DNA of 64,000 nt, from assembly GCA_017428785.1 (NCBI GenBank), contig JAFRQD010000063.1, positions 17,071-81,070 of the forward strand. Reading direction: 5' to 3'. The notes under the pieces were generated by a model. The model saw only the letters and a program-made list of their open reading frames with translations, was not told where the DNA came from and did no database searches. The translations under genes and the position numbers were made by a program. The stretch comes from Bacteroidaceae bacterium (GTDB taxonomy: Bacteria > Bacteroidota > Bacteroidia > Bacteroidales > Bacteroidaceae). Below, piece after piece: positions 42,284 through 51,306 of the stretch; the stretch's first letter is position 1; the number at the start of each line of letters is the position of its first letter.

Positions 42284-45200
42284 TCACTTTATTACAACCT
42301 TCTTGCCTTTCCTGATATAGATACCGGCCTTTGTGGGGCGTGCGCCGAACTTGCGGCCGCTCAGGTCGTACCAGGCATGGTCAATGGTCAATGGCGAATG
42401 GCCAATGGTTCCTATGCCGTCGGGATCGGGAGCGATGCCCGAGCCGAACCAATAGTTCCAGGGATAGATGTCATATAACTCCTCGCAGCCATAAGGCACA
42501 TAGAGCGTTGCACCGCTCATCTCGGTACCTGCCGGCACACCGATGCTCTCGAAGGCGAAGTTGTTCTCATTCGTCAGGAAACCGTCTTGGTCGAGCAGAA
42601 CGGGCGGATAGTCGCAGTCGATATAAACGTCAGCCACATTCTCGCAATAGCCAAAGGCGTTGGCGCCGATGGTGCGGATGCTCATGGGCAGCGTGATGCT
42701 CTGCAGGCTCGACAGACTGCTGAAGGCATCGGCAGCAATGCCCGTCACTACGTAGCCGTCGGCAATGAACGGCACCTTCACCACGCTTACGTCGCTTGCA
42801 ACAGCCTGGCTTGTATCGCCGTTCGGGTCAGCCTTTACCTCGCAGGTCTTCTTCTGGAGGTCGAGCACACGATAGGTGATGTCGATGCCGTCCTCGTTCC
42901 TTGCCGTGAAGTAGATGTCGGTCTTTGCCGTCGATTCGGGGAAGATGATGGTGGCAGCCTTGAAGAGGCGGATGTTCTCGCCTGCAGTGTACGCCATCTC
43001 GTCGTAGTCCGACTGCTTGAAGGTGTAGAGGATGTTGTCGGCAGGGCTTACGCCGTCGAATATGTTGATGTTGCCGTCATCGTCGATATAGAAGAGCCTC
43101 TTGTGAGCCTTGTTGTAATAGACATCGCCATAGATGTCGTCCCAGAATCCGCCGTAGGGCTCCCACACGCGGCCTACCACTTCGTTCTCGTATGTGAGTT
43201 GCCCCACTTGTATCAAGGCCTGGATGCACATGTACTCTTCGTCGTTACTATAGTAGTCGTTGAAGTATGCACCGGGCTTCACCTTGTAGGTCAGCGTGTT
43301 CGGGTTGTCCTTGTCGATGATGGTGAACCAGAGGTTCCAGGGAGCCACGTTCCATGCATCCTTTGTACCGCCGGGCACGAGCAGGATGGGATGCGGGCTA
43401 TAGCCAGGTTCCCAGTAGGTATTGATGGCATTGGCGTCGGTGATGGGCGGTTCTTGTCCAAGCACTGTCAGGCGGTGCAAGTCTATCCACGCATCGAAGG
43501 CATTCTCTGCGATGAACTTCACGCTGGCAGGCAGGGTGAAGTCGCTGATGTGCATGCCGTTGGTGCTGGCGAAGGCTTTCACGCCGATGCTCTCGAGAGT
43601 CTCGGGCAGGATGAAGTTCTTGAAGTTCGTGCAAGCATAGAACGAGTTGTCGCCAATGCCCGTCACGGTGTAGGTCGAGCCATTGTACTGCACGGTCGAT
43701 GGGATGGTTAGCTTGTCGTACTGCGTGTAGTAGTTCCTCTCCACGGCGCTGCCAACTGTCTCGTTGACATATGTCTCGCAAGTCTTAGCCGCTTCGTCGG
43801 TTACGCGGAACCATATCTCGAGTCCCTCGACGCTTGTGACATGGAAGATGCCTGCGGGCAAGCGGCTCTCGAGGTCGGCCACGATGTTGGGGAACTTGCT
43901 CCATGTCTTGCTTGCCTGGAAGCGTGCCAGCACGCCGGGCGACGTCACGACGTGCAGCGTGGCATTGTTCCTTTCAATGGCTTCCCAGTCGAAGGACTTG
44001 CTGTAAGCCACGGGGCAGCTCTCGGCATAGCAATAGACGTCCTGCAGTCCGCTGTAGTTCAGCGAGCCTTCGGCCACAGAAGTGATGTGTGAGCCAAGCT
44101 CCACGCTCTTCACGCCAACACTGTGCTCGGGGTTGTGCTCGCCGACCATGTAGGCAGGCGTATGGTTTACGCGTTCGCTGATGACGACATGTTTGATGAA
44201 CGGCAGCCAGGAAACCAGCACGTCGTGCCACTTCATGTTAGAGCCGTCCACATTCACCGAATATGCTTTGCCATCGAAGTCGAGCGTGAGCGTGCCGTCA
44301 GAGTCGATGAACCATGTGCCGTCCTCGCCGACAGCGCCGCCCGTGGGCAACAGGATATCTTCATACTCTGTATCGGTCTCGATGGTCATATCTTTCCAGA
44401 CATTTGCCTTGCGGTACTGAACGGCCATGTCGGCAGGCACAAAGAGATGGATGTTCTTCAGGGTGCGGCCATAGAATGCCTGTGCAGGATATTCTGTTCC
44501 GCTTATCACACGCTTGCCCCACGGCAAGGCGGGAGGTGTCGGTGTGGCACAATAGATGGTGTCGATTTTTCCGCAGCCTCGGAAGGCATTGGCATCGATG
44601 GAGTCGAGGTTCTCGCCCAATTCGACATATGTCAGGTCGAAGCAGTTGGAGAAGATGTCCTTGGGCAGATACCTGCCCGAGAACTTCACGCCCTTCAGCT
44701 TGTAGCAGCTGCTGAAGCAGTTCGTTGCCTCCTCGAGATTAGCCTCGGACAGGTTGATGGACTCGAGCTTGTCGCAATAGAAGAAGGCTTGGCTCTTTAT
44801 CTCGCAAGGCTGACCGAGCGTCACTATCAGCAGGTTCTTGCAGTTGCTGAAGGCGCCGCGGCCTATGTGCTTCACATTGGGCATGTCGATGATGTTCAAG
44901 GCGGTACGAACGAAGGTGAACTCGCCGATGGTATCGACGTTCTCTAAGTTGATGCTCCTCAGATTGGGGCAGTCGCCGAACGAGCCGTCGAGTGTCTTGA
45001 TGGACGGACAGAGGCTGACGCTCTCCAGGTTGGGGAAGTTGGAGAAGCCGCCCTCAAGACGCTTTATGTTGCCTGTGAACTCGACGCGTCTGGTGCGATT
45101 GACGATAGAGTTCGGGTCGCTCTTGCGTCCGAAGCCGAGCTTCACGGGGTTGCTTTCTTCCCAGCCTTTGCCGGGTCCCTTGTCGGCAGCCACAAGCATT

Positions 45201-47659
45201 ACGCTGTCCTCGTAGAGAATCCATGTGCCGTCGCCAAAGCGTCCGGCAGCAACCCATGTGCCACGTCCGTCGGCAATTTTGATGTGGAACTTGCCCCAGT
45301 TCTTATCGACGATGTAGTTTGTGACATGTTCATCATCCACATTGAGCGTCACGGCAGATTGTCCGTTGCTGCCTGATGCCTTTCTCGGGCCACCGGGTCT
45401 GGGTGTATGATAAGCCTGAGAGTTTATATCGGCAAATGTGAAGTCGTTCACTTCGGCAGGGGTGTTGTCTTTGTTGTCGATGACCTTCAGGCTTGTGCAA
45501 TACTTGAAGATGTAGTTGCCGGCCTTCTTCAGTCCCATGCCGAGGCTGATGTACTCCAGTCCTGTACAGTTCATGAAGACACAACTGCCCAGCTCTTCCA
45601 CGCCTGTGATTTGTATGTCCTTCAGTTGCGGGCAGTCGCTGAAGGCAAAGCTGCCAATCTTCTTGCAGCTTTGGGGGATGCGGATGCTTATACAGTTTGG
45701 CAAGTCGGCAAACTCATAGTCGCTTATATTTGTGATGCCATAGTCTATGTCAACTGTTCTTATAAACTCGCGGTAGTCATGCCAAGGCTGTTTATTTGCG
45801 CTGGTAAAGTTGTCGAAAGTTTTGTAGATTCTCAGCACGCCTTGTTCCTTGTCTTGGCCGCTGATGAGTTCCCAACCCCGGTCCGGGCTGCCCACAGGCC
45901 AATCGAACTCTAAGCTTGCCTTCATCTGTCCAAACAAAGGATGATTCTCATAGCTGCCCCCATAAATTACCGGGCCTGCATGCAGGGTGACGTCGGAAAG
46001 CGTTATGCCATCGAACATATTGCCGGGGATGACGGCATTGGGGAAGATGTAGTTATTTACATATACATCTGTCAACTGGTTGCAGAAGGCGAAGCAGTTA
46101 CTGCCGAACTTGCCATGTAAGGTTGAGCCAGCGAATGTTATTTTTTTGAGGCTGCTTCCGAAAAAAGCATTGTCACCGACTGTCTCTGCATTGGCTATGT
46201 TGATTTCCTTCAAGCCTGAGTATTTGAAGGCGTTTGGGCCGATGGTTTTAACATAAAAGAGGTCGAGCTCGTCGAGAGACTCACAGTTTTCGAAGGCACA
46301 TTCGGGAATATCGGTTGCTTCTAAACGCATTGTGTTGCTTATCCAGAGTTTTTTGCAGCCATAGAAGGCAAAGGTACCCAGACGCTTTATATTTATGTAG
46401 CTTAAACCGACGAGGCTTTCGCATTCTTGGAAGGCGACATCGCCGGCTATGAGACTTAGTCTTTCATTGTCTTCCCCCTCATATTCCAAAACCTGCAGTT
46501 CTTTGCAGAAGCGGAAGCCACCTCTGCCGACAACAAGTTCTCCCATATTCTTGAAGTATATCTCCTTTATGCCTCGGATGGATTCGCTTGCCCTTGTGCC
46601 GTGGGTGAAGCATTCGTTGGGAATGGTAAACCTTACATTATCCTTACTACCGACGTATTCTATGTGCATCTCCTCCACGCTGCCGAGCACACTTTTCCAT
46701 GGGGCGTTGTCACCGAAATCAGGCATTGTGTCGGTGGACAGAACTACATACAGTTTAGAGTCTTCTACGAACCAGCCACCAACAAACTTGCCGTCATCAT
46801 AAATAGGTTCTCCTTCAACAAGTTTACCACTGGGTTCTGTTGACCATGCACCAGTATGAGTAATATCAGTACGTTCATGATTCAACGGATCCCAATCAAA
46901 ATAAGCACACATATAGCCTCTTTTTACCTCAGGGTGCTTTGGCGGATAGAAATCGATGTAAGTCTGCAAATATTCTTTTGGCACGATGACATGTGAATCT
47001 TTTTCATATGATAAAGGGTAACAATAGCGATCAAATGGGTTCCATAAACGCCAAAAGCCCGTAGGCTCTTCGTAATGGCGTTCCCAGTCTGGTGGGGTTG
47101 GGTTCTGTATAAAGATATAATCTGGCCCCAATAACGAGCCAGCCCTCAGCATCTTCACTTTTTTCCCAAGGTCTATCATCCTACAATCTTCTTCTGTATC
47201 AATGGAAAATTTCTTGTAGGTTTCCACCAATGGAAGAGATATATTTACGACATGAACGCCTTCAAAGGAAGAGTCTCCCACATAGTCGCACTTAGGGAAA
47301 CTGATTAATGGAATAGGGTTATGCATAGAACCGCATGCGTAAAAAGAATACATGGCGCATGCTTCGACGTTCTCGCCGCCCGTCACTGACTCGACATTAT
47401 CTAGGCAGAAGAAGGCGTGGCGGCCGATGTTCGTACAGTCCGAGCTGATGTGGATAGCCTTGATTTTGTCAGCATAGTCGTACCAAGGGGCTTTTCGCTC
47501 GCCGTAGTCGGCCATGTCGCCATCGATGTTGACGAATAATGTGCCGTCATCGTCAATCACCCATGAGCCTCTCTTGCAGTTGCCATGGGCAATCTCTGCC
47601 CAGGCCGCACTCCCCGCCATCGCCATCAGGCAAAGGAGCAAAAGTAATCGTTTCTTCAT
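42284..47659 (-). CDS. Giant BspA-like leucine-rich-repeat surface protein
   Basis: 1791 residues. Signal peptide MKKRLLLLLCLMAMAGSAAWA. The rest is many BspA/LRR_5 repeats (for example VTGIGDNSFYACTNFKNFILPETLESIG, ITLPMSIRTIGANAFGYC), broken by spacer domains that restate DGTWxIDxDGTLxxxxDG. BspA-type proteins bind host matrix proteins or other bacteria in oral and gut Bacteroidales. The C-terminus YDLSGRKFGARPTKAGIYI plus KKVVIK is a type IX-like tail, joined by TIGHSPLTIDH encoded by a TGGTCAA repeat (42376-42410). It follows the TPR/AraC gene on the same strand, with no promoter box seen in the 75-base gap. Confidence 0.88.
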   Translation of the reverse strand: MKKRLLLLLCLMAMAGSAAWAEIAHGNCKRGSWVIDDDGTLFVNIDGDMADYGERKAPWYDYADKIKAIHISSDCTNIGRHAFFCLDNVESVTGGENVEACAMYSFYACGSMHNPIPLISFPKCDYVGDSSFEGVHVVNISLPLVETYKKFSIDTEEDCRMIDLGKKVKMLRAGSLLGPDYIFIQNPTPPDWERHYEEPTGFWRLWNPFDRYCYPLSYEKDSHVIVPKEYLQTYIDFYPPKHPEVKRGYMCAYFDWDPLNHERTDITHTGAWSTEPSGKLVEGEPIYDDGKFVGGWFVEDSKLYVVLSTDTMPDFGDNAPWKSVLGSVEEMHIEYVGSKDNVRFTIPNECFTHGTRASESIRGIKEIYFKNMGELVVGRGGFRFCKELQVLEYEGEDNERLSLIAGDVAFQECESLVGLSYINIKRLGTFAFYGCKKLWISNTMRLEATDIPECAFENCESLDELDLFYVKTIGPNAFKYSGLKEINIANAETVGDNAFFGSSLKKITFAGSTLHGKFGSNCFAFCNQLTDVYVNNYIFPNAVIPGNMFDGITLSDVTLHAGPVIYGGSYENHPLFGQMKASLEFDWPVGSPDRGWELISGQDKEQGVLRIYKTFDNFTSANKQPWHDYREFIRTVDIDYGITNISDYEFADLPNCISIRIPQSCKKIGSFAFSDCPQLKDIQITGVEELGSCVFMNCTGLEYISLGMGLKKAGNYIFKYCTSLKVIDNKDNTPAEVNDFTFADINSQAYHTPRPGGPRKASGSNGQSAVTLNVDDEHVTNYIVDKNWGKFHIKIADGRGTWVAAGRFGDGTWILYEDSVMLVAADKGPGKGWEESNPVKLGFGRKSDPNSIVNRTRRVEFTGNIKRLEGGFSNFPNLESVSLCPSIKTLDGSFGDCPNLRSINLENVDTIGEFTFVRTALNIIDMPNVKHIGRGAFSNCKNLLIVTLGQPCEIKSQAFFYCDKLESINLSEANLEEATNCFSSCYKLKGVKFSGRYLPKDIFSNCFDLTYVELGENLDSIDANAFRGCGKIDTIYCATPTPPALPWGKRVISGTEYPAQAFYGRTLKNIHLFVPADMAVQYRKANVWKDMTIETDTEYEDILLPTGGAVGEDGTWFIDSDGTLTLDFDGKAYSVNVDGSNMKWHDVLVSWLPFIKHVVISERVNHTPAYMVGEHNPEHSVGVKSVELGSHITSVAEGSLNYSGLQDVYCYAESCPVAYSKSFDWEAIERNNATLHVVTSPGVLARFQASKTWSKFPNIVADLESRLPAGIFHVTSVEGLEIWFRVTDEAAKTCETYVNETVGSAVERNYYTQYDKLTIPSTVQYNGSTYTVTGIGDNSFYACTNFKNFILPETLESIGVKAFASTNGMHISDFTLPASVKFIAENAFDAWIDLHRLTVLGQEPPITDANAINTYWEPGYSPHPILLVPGGTKDAWNVAPWNLWFTIIDKDNPNTLTYKVKPGAYFNDYYSNDEEYMCIQALIQVGQLTYENEVVGRVWEPYGGFWDDIYGDVYYNKAHKRLFYIDDDGNINIFDGVSPADNILYTFKQSDYDEMAYTAGENIRLFKAATIIFPESTAKTDIYFTARNEDGIDITYRVLDLQKKTCEVKADPNGDTSQAVASDVSVVKVPFIADGYVVTGIAADAFSSLSSLQSITLPMSIRTIGANAFGYCENVADVYIDCDYPPVLLDQDGFLTNENNFAFESIGVPAGTEMSGATLYVPYGCEELYDIYPWNYWFGSGIAPDPDGIGTIGHSPLTIDHAWYDLSGRKFGARPTKAGIYIRKGKKVVIK
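42376..42410 (-). repeat. TGGTCAA heptanucleotide repeat inside the BspA-like gene
   Basis: CATGGTCAATGGTCAATGGC then GAATGGCCAATGG: five 7-base units in frame, just before the C-terminal sorting tail. Confidence 0.75.
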
Positions 47660-47734
47660 AGTTTTTGTAATTTAAGTTTATGTATAAAGGTTAATTGTTG
47701 TTTATTGAACATTTTCAGCCGTCGGTCTTTTCAT

Positions 47735-49450
47735 TCATTCTTTCTTGCTTCGTATATCAGATGGTGTGATGCCATAAAAGCGTGTGAAGGCTCTTGTGAA
47801 GTTAGGCACTTGCGAATAGCCGCACTTGTCGGCCACCTCGGCGATGGTGATGTCGCGGTAGTTCTGCAGCAAGTACTTGGCCTTATTCATTCGCACCTGC
47901 AGGATAAAGCTTTTGGGAGTAACGGACAAGGTTTGTGACAGGCGCCGGTGCAGGCTGGCGGAACTGATATGCATACGTTCGGCTATCGATTCGATGTCGA
48001 TGATGCCCTTTTCGGCTGCGGCGTTAATGACATCGGTCAGCGTGGAAAGGAACGCCTTGTCGTCGTCGGTCAATTCTGCGAGATTCTGCATTGTGTCCGA
48101 CACCACATTCTGGTAGCGCCGGTTTATTTCGCTGAACTGGTTCTGCAACGAGTTGATGTCCTGCTCATAGTTCCTTACTTTTTTCTTGTAGCGGCGGTAG
48201 GAGTACGCTACTGCAAAGCCGATGAGGACGAGCGACAGGACGGCCAGGATGGTGAATGTCAGGATGATGAGACGGCTCCGACGCTCTGACTGTTCCTTTT
48301 CTTTCTGTAAGATGTCGTTGAAGTAAATGGCGTTGTACCTGCTCAGGGCTTCTCCCGTTTCGAGCTGATAGATGGAGCCCTGCAGTTGTTTTGCTCTTTC
48401 CAGATGCATCATTGCCTCGTTCGGCGACGATTTCTTGGTTACCTCATACAATCCCTCACGCGCGTGCAATTCATTATATTTATCGCCTTGTTTGAGGAAG
48501 AGCATGGCAGCCTCGAGATAGCATCGGGCAGCTTCGTCGTTGTTGCCTTCGCTTGCGAGGATGTCGCCCATCTGGTTCTGACATATTCCCCATGAATGCA
48601 GGTTGCTGCTTCGGTGGAGCAAGGGAATGGCTTCCTGGAGGGAACGTCGTGCGGCAGCTATTTTCGAGAGTGCCAGCTGCGCACTGGCCAACTGTGAGAG
48701 GCGGACGCCAATCCTTACACTATCGCCCAGCTGGCGTTCTGTGTCGAGTGCCTTCTGGGCATACTCCAGCGACTGTTGCGCATCGTCCAGCGAACGGTAC
48801 AGCTCAGAGGCTGTGCCGTAGAGCACGGCGCGGCGCGAAAGGTTCGCGGTGAGGCTGTTGGCTGCGATGGCTTCCTGGATGTATTTCTCGGCCTCCTTGG
48901 GCTTACCTGCTGCCACAAAGACGCTGGCTATGCTGTTCAGCGTGGAGCTCATGCGGTCGAAGTCGCCTATATTCTTGTCCAGCTCGTAGCACTTATTCAG
49001 GGCGGCAACAGCCTTGTCGAATGCGCTCTGACGGAAATAGGCAGCCCCCAGGAGGGCATAGACGTCGCTCTTCGACTGGTTGTCCACCTCGCCCATGCAC
49101 TGCGTTGCCCGAGTGCAATAGTCAACAGTCGCCTGGAAGTCGCCCTCGCCATAGAAATATTCAGCGATGTAGTAGTACACATTGACATCGACGGAGTCGA
49201 TATGGGAATCGGCAGGGAAGGCGATGGGAGCGTCTATATATTCGGTTTCGAGGAGATACGAAAAGAAGTTGTTTGCAATTGTCAGTCGCCTCCGGACGTT
49301 ATCGCAGCCTGCATATTCGTCGGCATAGTGCTTCATTTTCTCGACGTCGGTGGTCTGTCCTTGCAGCGGCACTGCCAAGGCAAAGCACAGCAACGGGATG
49401 ACGCAAAACATCTTTTTTGCCAGACTATTGATGATGAATCTAATTTTCAT
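47735..49450 (-). CDS. TPR - transmembrane - AraC-type hybrid regulator
   Basis: 571 residues. Signal/anchor at the N-terminus (IPLLCFALAVPLQGQ), tetratricopeptide repeats at about 60-390 (YALLGAAYFRQSAFDKAVAALNKCYELDKN and others), a TM helix (LIILTFTILAVLSLVLIGFAVAYSY, about 395-420), a short coiled coil, then an AraC helix-turn-helix domain (SSASLHRRLSQTLSVTPKSFILQVRMNKAKYLLQ; VADKCGYSQVPNFTRAFTRFYGITPSDIR). The layout places sensing in the periplasm and DNA binding in the cytoplasm. It is the likely regulator of the BspA-like gene behind it, as inference. Confidence 0.88.
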   Translation of the reverse strand: MKIRFIINSLAKKMFCVIPLLCFALAVPLQGQTTDVEKMKHYADEYAGCDNVRRRLTIANNFFSYLLETEYIDAPIAFPADSHIDSVDVNVYYYIAEYFYGEGDFQATVDYCTRATQCMGEVDNQSKSDVYALLGAAYFRQSAFDKAVAALNKCYELDKNIGDFDRMSSTLNSIASVFVAAGKPKEAEKYIQEAIAANSLTANLSRRAVLYGTASELYRSLDDAQQSLEYAQKALDTERQLGDSVRIGVRLSQLASAQLALSKIAAARRSLQEAIPLLHRSSNLHSWGICQNQMGDILASEGNNDEAARCYLEAAMLFLKQGDKYNELHAREGLYEVTKKSSPNEAMMHLERAKQLQGSIYQLETGEALSRYNAIYFNDILQKEKEQSERRSRLIILTFTILAVLSLVLIGFAVAYSYRRYKKKVRNYEQDINSLQNQFSEINRRYQNVVSDTMQNLAELTDDDKAFLSTLTDVINAAAEKGIIDIESIAERMHISSASLHRRLSQTLSVTPKSFILQVRMNKAKYLLQNYRDITIAEVADKCGYSQVPNFTRAFTRFYGITPSDIRSKKE

Positions 49451-49475
49451 GCTATAGTTAGTAAGGTTCCGATTG

Positions 49476-49483
49476 CAAATTTA
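49476..49483 (-). promoter_or_regulatory. -7 box TAAATTTG for the TPR/AraC gene
   Basis: CAAATTTA on the plus strand, 26 bases before the start; no good -33 element seen. Confidence 0.55.
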
Positions 49484-49612
49484 CTATTATTTGCCCACTT
49501 ATCATTTATCATTTCTGACGAAAGATTTATCATTTTCTGTAAACATTCCTTAAAATATATCATTTCATGTTTTTATAACATAATGTGTGGATTCTTATTG
49601 GGAAATAAATAG

Positions 49613-49620
49613 TAACTTTG
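49613..49620 (+). promoter_or_regulatory. -7 box TAACTTTG for the flavodoxin gene
   Basis: Exact TAnnTTTG match 31 bases before the ATG at 49651; the -33 region is not clear. Confidence 0.6.
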
Positions 49621-49650
49621 TCCTGCAATAAACACCTAAAACGAATATCT

Positions 49651-50481
49651 ATGAAAGCTTTGTCATTGACTTTAGGACTTGCGGTTGCAGCCATGATGGC
49701 TATTTCGTGCGAGCCGAAACAGGAGCCGCAGAAATCATTGGTGCTCTACTACTCACAGACATCGAACACGAAGGTTGTGGCCGAAGAGATAGCATCGAAA
49801 CTTGGTGCAGACATCGAAGAGATTGTACTCGCAGAACCTTACGGCGGTGACTTCCAGGCGACCATCGAGCGTTGTCTGAAAGAGCGCGAAGAGGGTGTCG
49901 TTCCAGAGATTCAACCGATCAAGGCCGACCTTTCTGCCTATGATGTTATCTTCCTCGGTTATCCCATTTGGTTCGGAACCTACGCTCCTCCCGTGAATGC
50001 CTTCCTTGCTCAGGCGGATTTGAGCGGAAAGAAGGTTGTGCCTTTCTGCACTTTCGGCAGCGGCGGACTTGAGTCGAGCGTCAAGGACTTGGCAGAGAAG
50101 CAGCCGAATGCCGAGATTCTGCCCGGCTATGGTGTTCGTGCAGCCCGTTTGGAGGCAGTACCTGCAGAGGTTGACCGTTTCCTGAAGGCCGGCGGATTCA
50201 TTGATGGAGAGTATGTTGCGCCTGACGACTTCCCCGAACAACATGAAGCAAGCGAGGAAGAGGCAGCCATCTTCGATGCTGCAGTCGGCGACTATTCCAT
50301 GATACATGCCAAAGCTAAGACGGTAGCGGCTCGAGCCGTTCCTGAAGGCACAGAATATCTCTTCACGGCAGAAGACCTTCCTCGCGATGCTGACGGCAAG
50401 TTGCCTCCAGCAGGAGAATTGAAAGTTTATGTGCTTGTGGCCGAAGGTGAAGCTCCGGTCTTCACACGCGTAGTAAGATAA
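49651..50481 (+). CDS. Lipoprotein flavodoxin
   Basis: 276 residues from the ATG at 49651: lipoprotein signal MKALSLTLGLAVAAMMAISC (lipobox AISC), then a flavodoxin-like FMN domain with YYSQTSNTKVVAEEIA (phosphate loop), FLGYPIWFGTYAPPVNAFL and PFCTFGSGG. A C-terminal segment of about 80 residues follows after a Glu/Ala-rich linker. A membrane-anchored extracytoplasmic flavodoxin is unusual since most are cytoplasmic. The upstream ATG-like start at 49618 would place the promoter within the gene. Probably cotranscribed with the SIMPL gene. Confidence 0.87.
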   Translation: MKALSLTLGLAVAAMMAISCEPKQEPQKSLVLYYSQTSNTKVVAEEIASKLGADIEEIVLAEPYGGDFQATIERCLKEREEGVVPEIQPIKADLSAYDVIFLGYPIWFGTYAPPVNAFLAQADLSGKKVVPFCTFGSGGLESSVKDLAEKQPNAEILPGYGVRAARLEAVPAEVDRFLKAGGFIDGEYVAPDDFPEQHEASEEEAAIFDAAVGDYSMIHAKAKTVAARAVPEGTEYLFTAEDLPRDADGKLPPAGELKVYVLVAEGEAPVFTRVVR

Positions 50482-50508
50482 TGTGAAAAGTTGAAAAGAA
50501 GAAAAGAC

Positions 50509-51228
50509 ATGAAGAACCAGTTTAAGTATTGGGGCGAGGCGCTGATTCTCGCCATCGGTCTCTTCCTGGCAGGAGGAGCCATCAGTAAAGGTATCGTGAA
50601 GTTCAAGGAGATGGACCGCACCGTAACGGCCAAAGGTCTCTCGGAGAAAGAGGTGAAGGCCGACAAGGTGACGTGGCCATTGAAGTTCAAAGAGCTGGGC
50701 AACGACCCGGCTGAGCTCTACGAAACCATCGCGAAGGACACTCGCACCATCGTGGACTTCCTGAAAGCAAACGGCATCAACGACGAGGAAATCACACAAG
50801 CTCCTCCACAGATGGTTGACCAGCAGGCCAACATGAGCTACAGCAGCGAGACGGTTCGCTATCGCTATAAAGCAAACTGTGTGGTGACCGTCGTGAGCAA
50901 GAACGTGGACCTCGTACGCAAACTTGTCAACAAGCAGGCCGACCTGATGCGGCAAGGCGTCACCATCATCGGCAATGAATACGATGACGATGGAAATGTG
51001 AGCTACGAATTCACGGGCCTCAACGAGATTAAGCCTGAGATGATTGCCGAAGCCACAAAGAACGCTCGCAAGACAGCAGAACGCTTTGCAGAAGACTCCA
51101 ACAGCAAGCTCGGCAAGATTCGTACTGCCGACCAAGGTCAGTTCAGCATCGAGAGCCGCGACCAGAACACACCTTGGCTCAAGAACGTCCGCGTCGTCAC
51201 AACTGTCGTCTATTACCTGAAGGACTGA
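50509..51228 (+). CDS. SIMPL domain (DUF541) protein
   Basis: 239 residues from the ATG at 50509 (MKNQFKYWGEALILAIGLFLAGGAI, one membrane anchor). The SIMPL domain follows: TVTAKGLSEKEVKADKVTWPLKF, GINDEEITQAPPQMVDQQ and a C-terminal AEATKNARKTAERFAEDSNSKLGKI. SIMPL proteins are periplasmic or envelope-associated oligomers of poorly known function, some linked to oxidative stress. The GAAAAGTTGAAAAGAAGAAA repeat lies just before the start. Confidence 0.87.
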   Translation: MKNQFKYWGEALILAIGLFLAGGAISKGIVKFKEMDRTVTAKGLSEKEVKADKVTWPLKFKELGNDPAELYETIAKDTRTIVDFLKANGINDEEITQAPPQMVDQQANMSYSSETVRYRYKANCVVTVVSKNVDLVRKLVNKQADLMRQGVTIIGNEYDDDGNVSYEFTGLNEIKPEMIAEATKNARKTAERFAEDSNSKLGKIRTADQGQFSIESRDQNTPWLKNVRVVTTVVYYLKD

Positions 51229-51261
51229 ATCCGATTAGAGATTAAAGATTAATGATTAAAG

Positions 51262-51295
51262 CAAAGGCCTGCCACTTCATTGTGGCAGGCCTTTG
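51262..51295. terminator. Bidirectional terminator
   Basis: CAAAGGCCTGCCAC and GTGGCAGGCCTTTG, a perfect 14-base stem with a 6-base loop, in the gap between convergent genes. Confidence 0.85.
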
Positions 51296-51306
51296 TTCGT
51301 TTTATC

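Noticed and set aside
49753-51135. 460-codon minus-strand open frame
   Set aside because: Antisense to the flavodoxin and SIMPL genes and spans the gap between them; no family motif.
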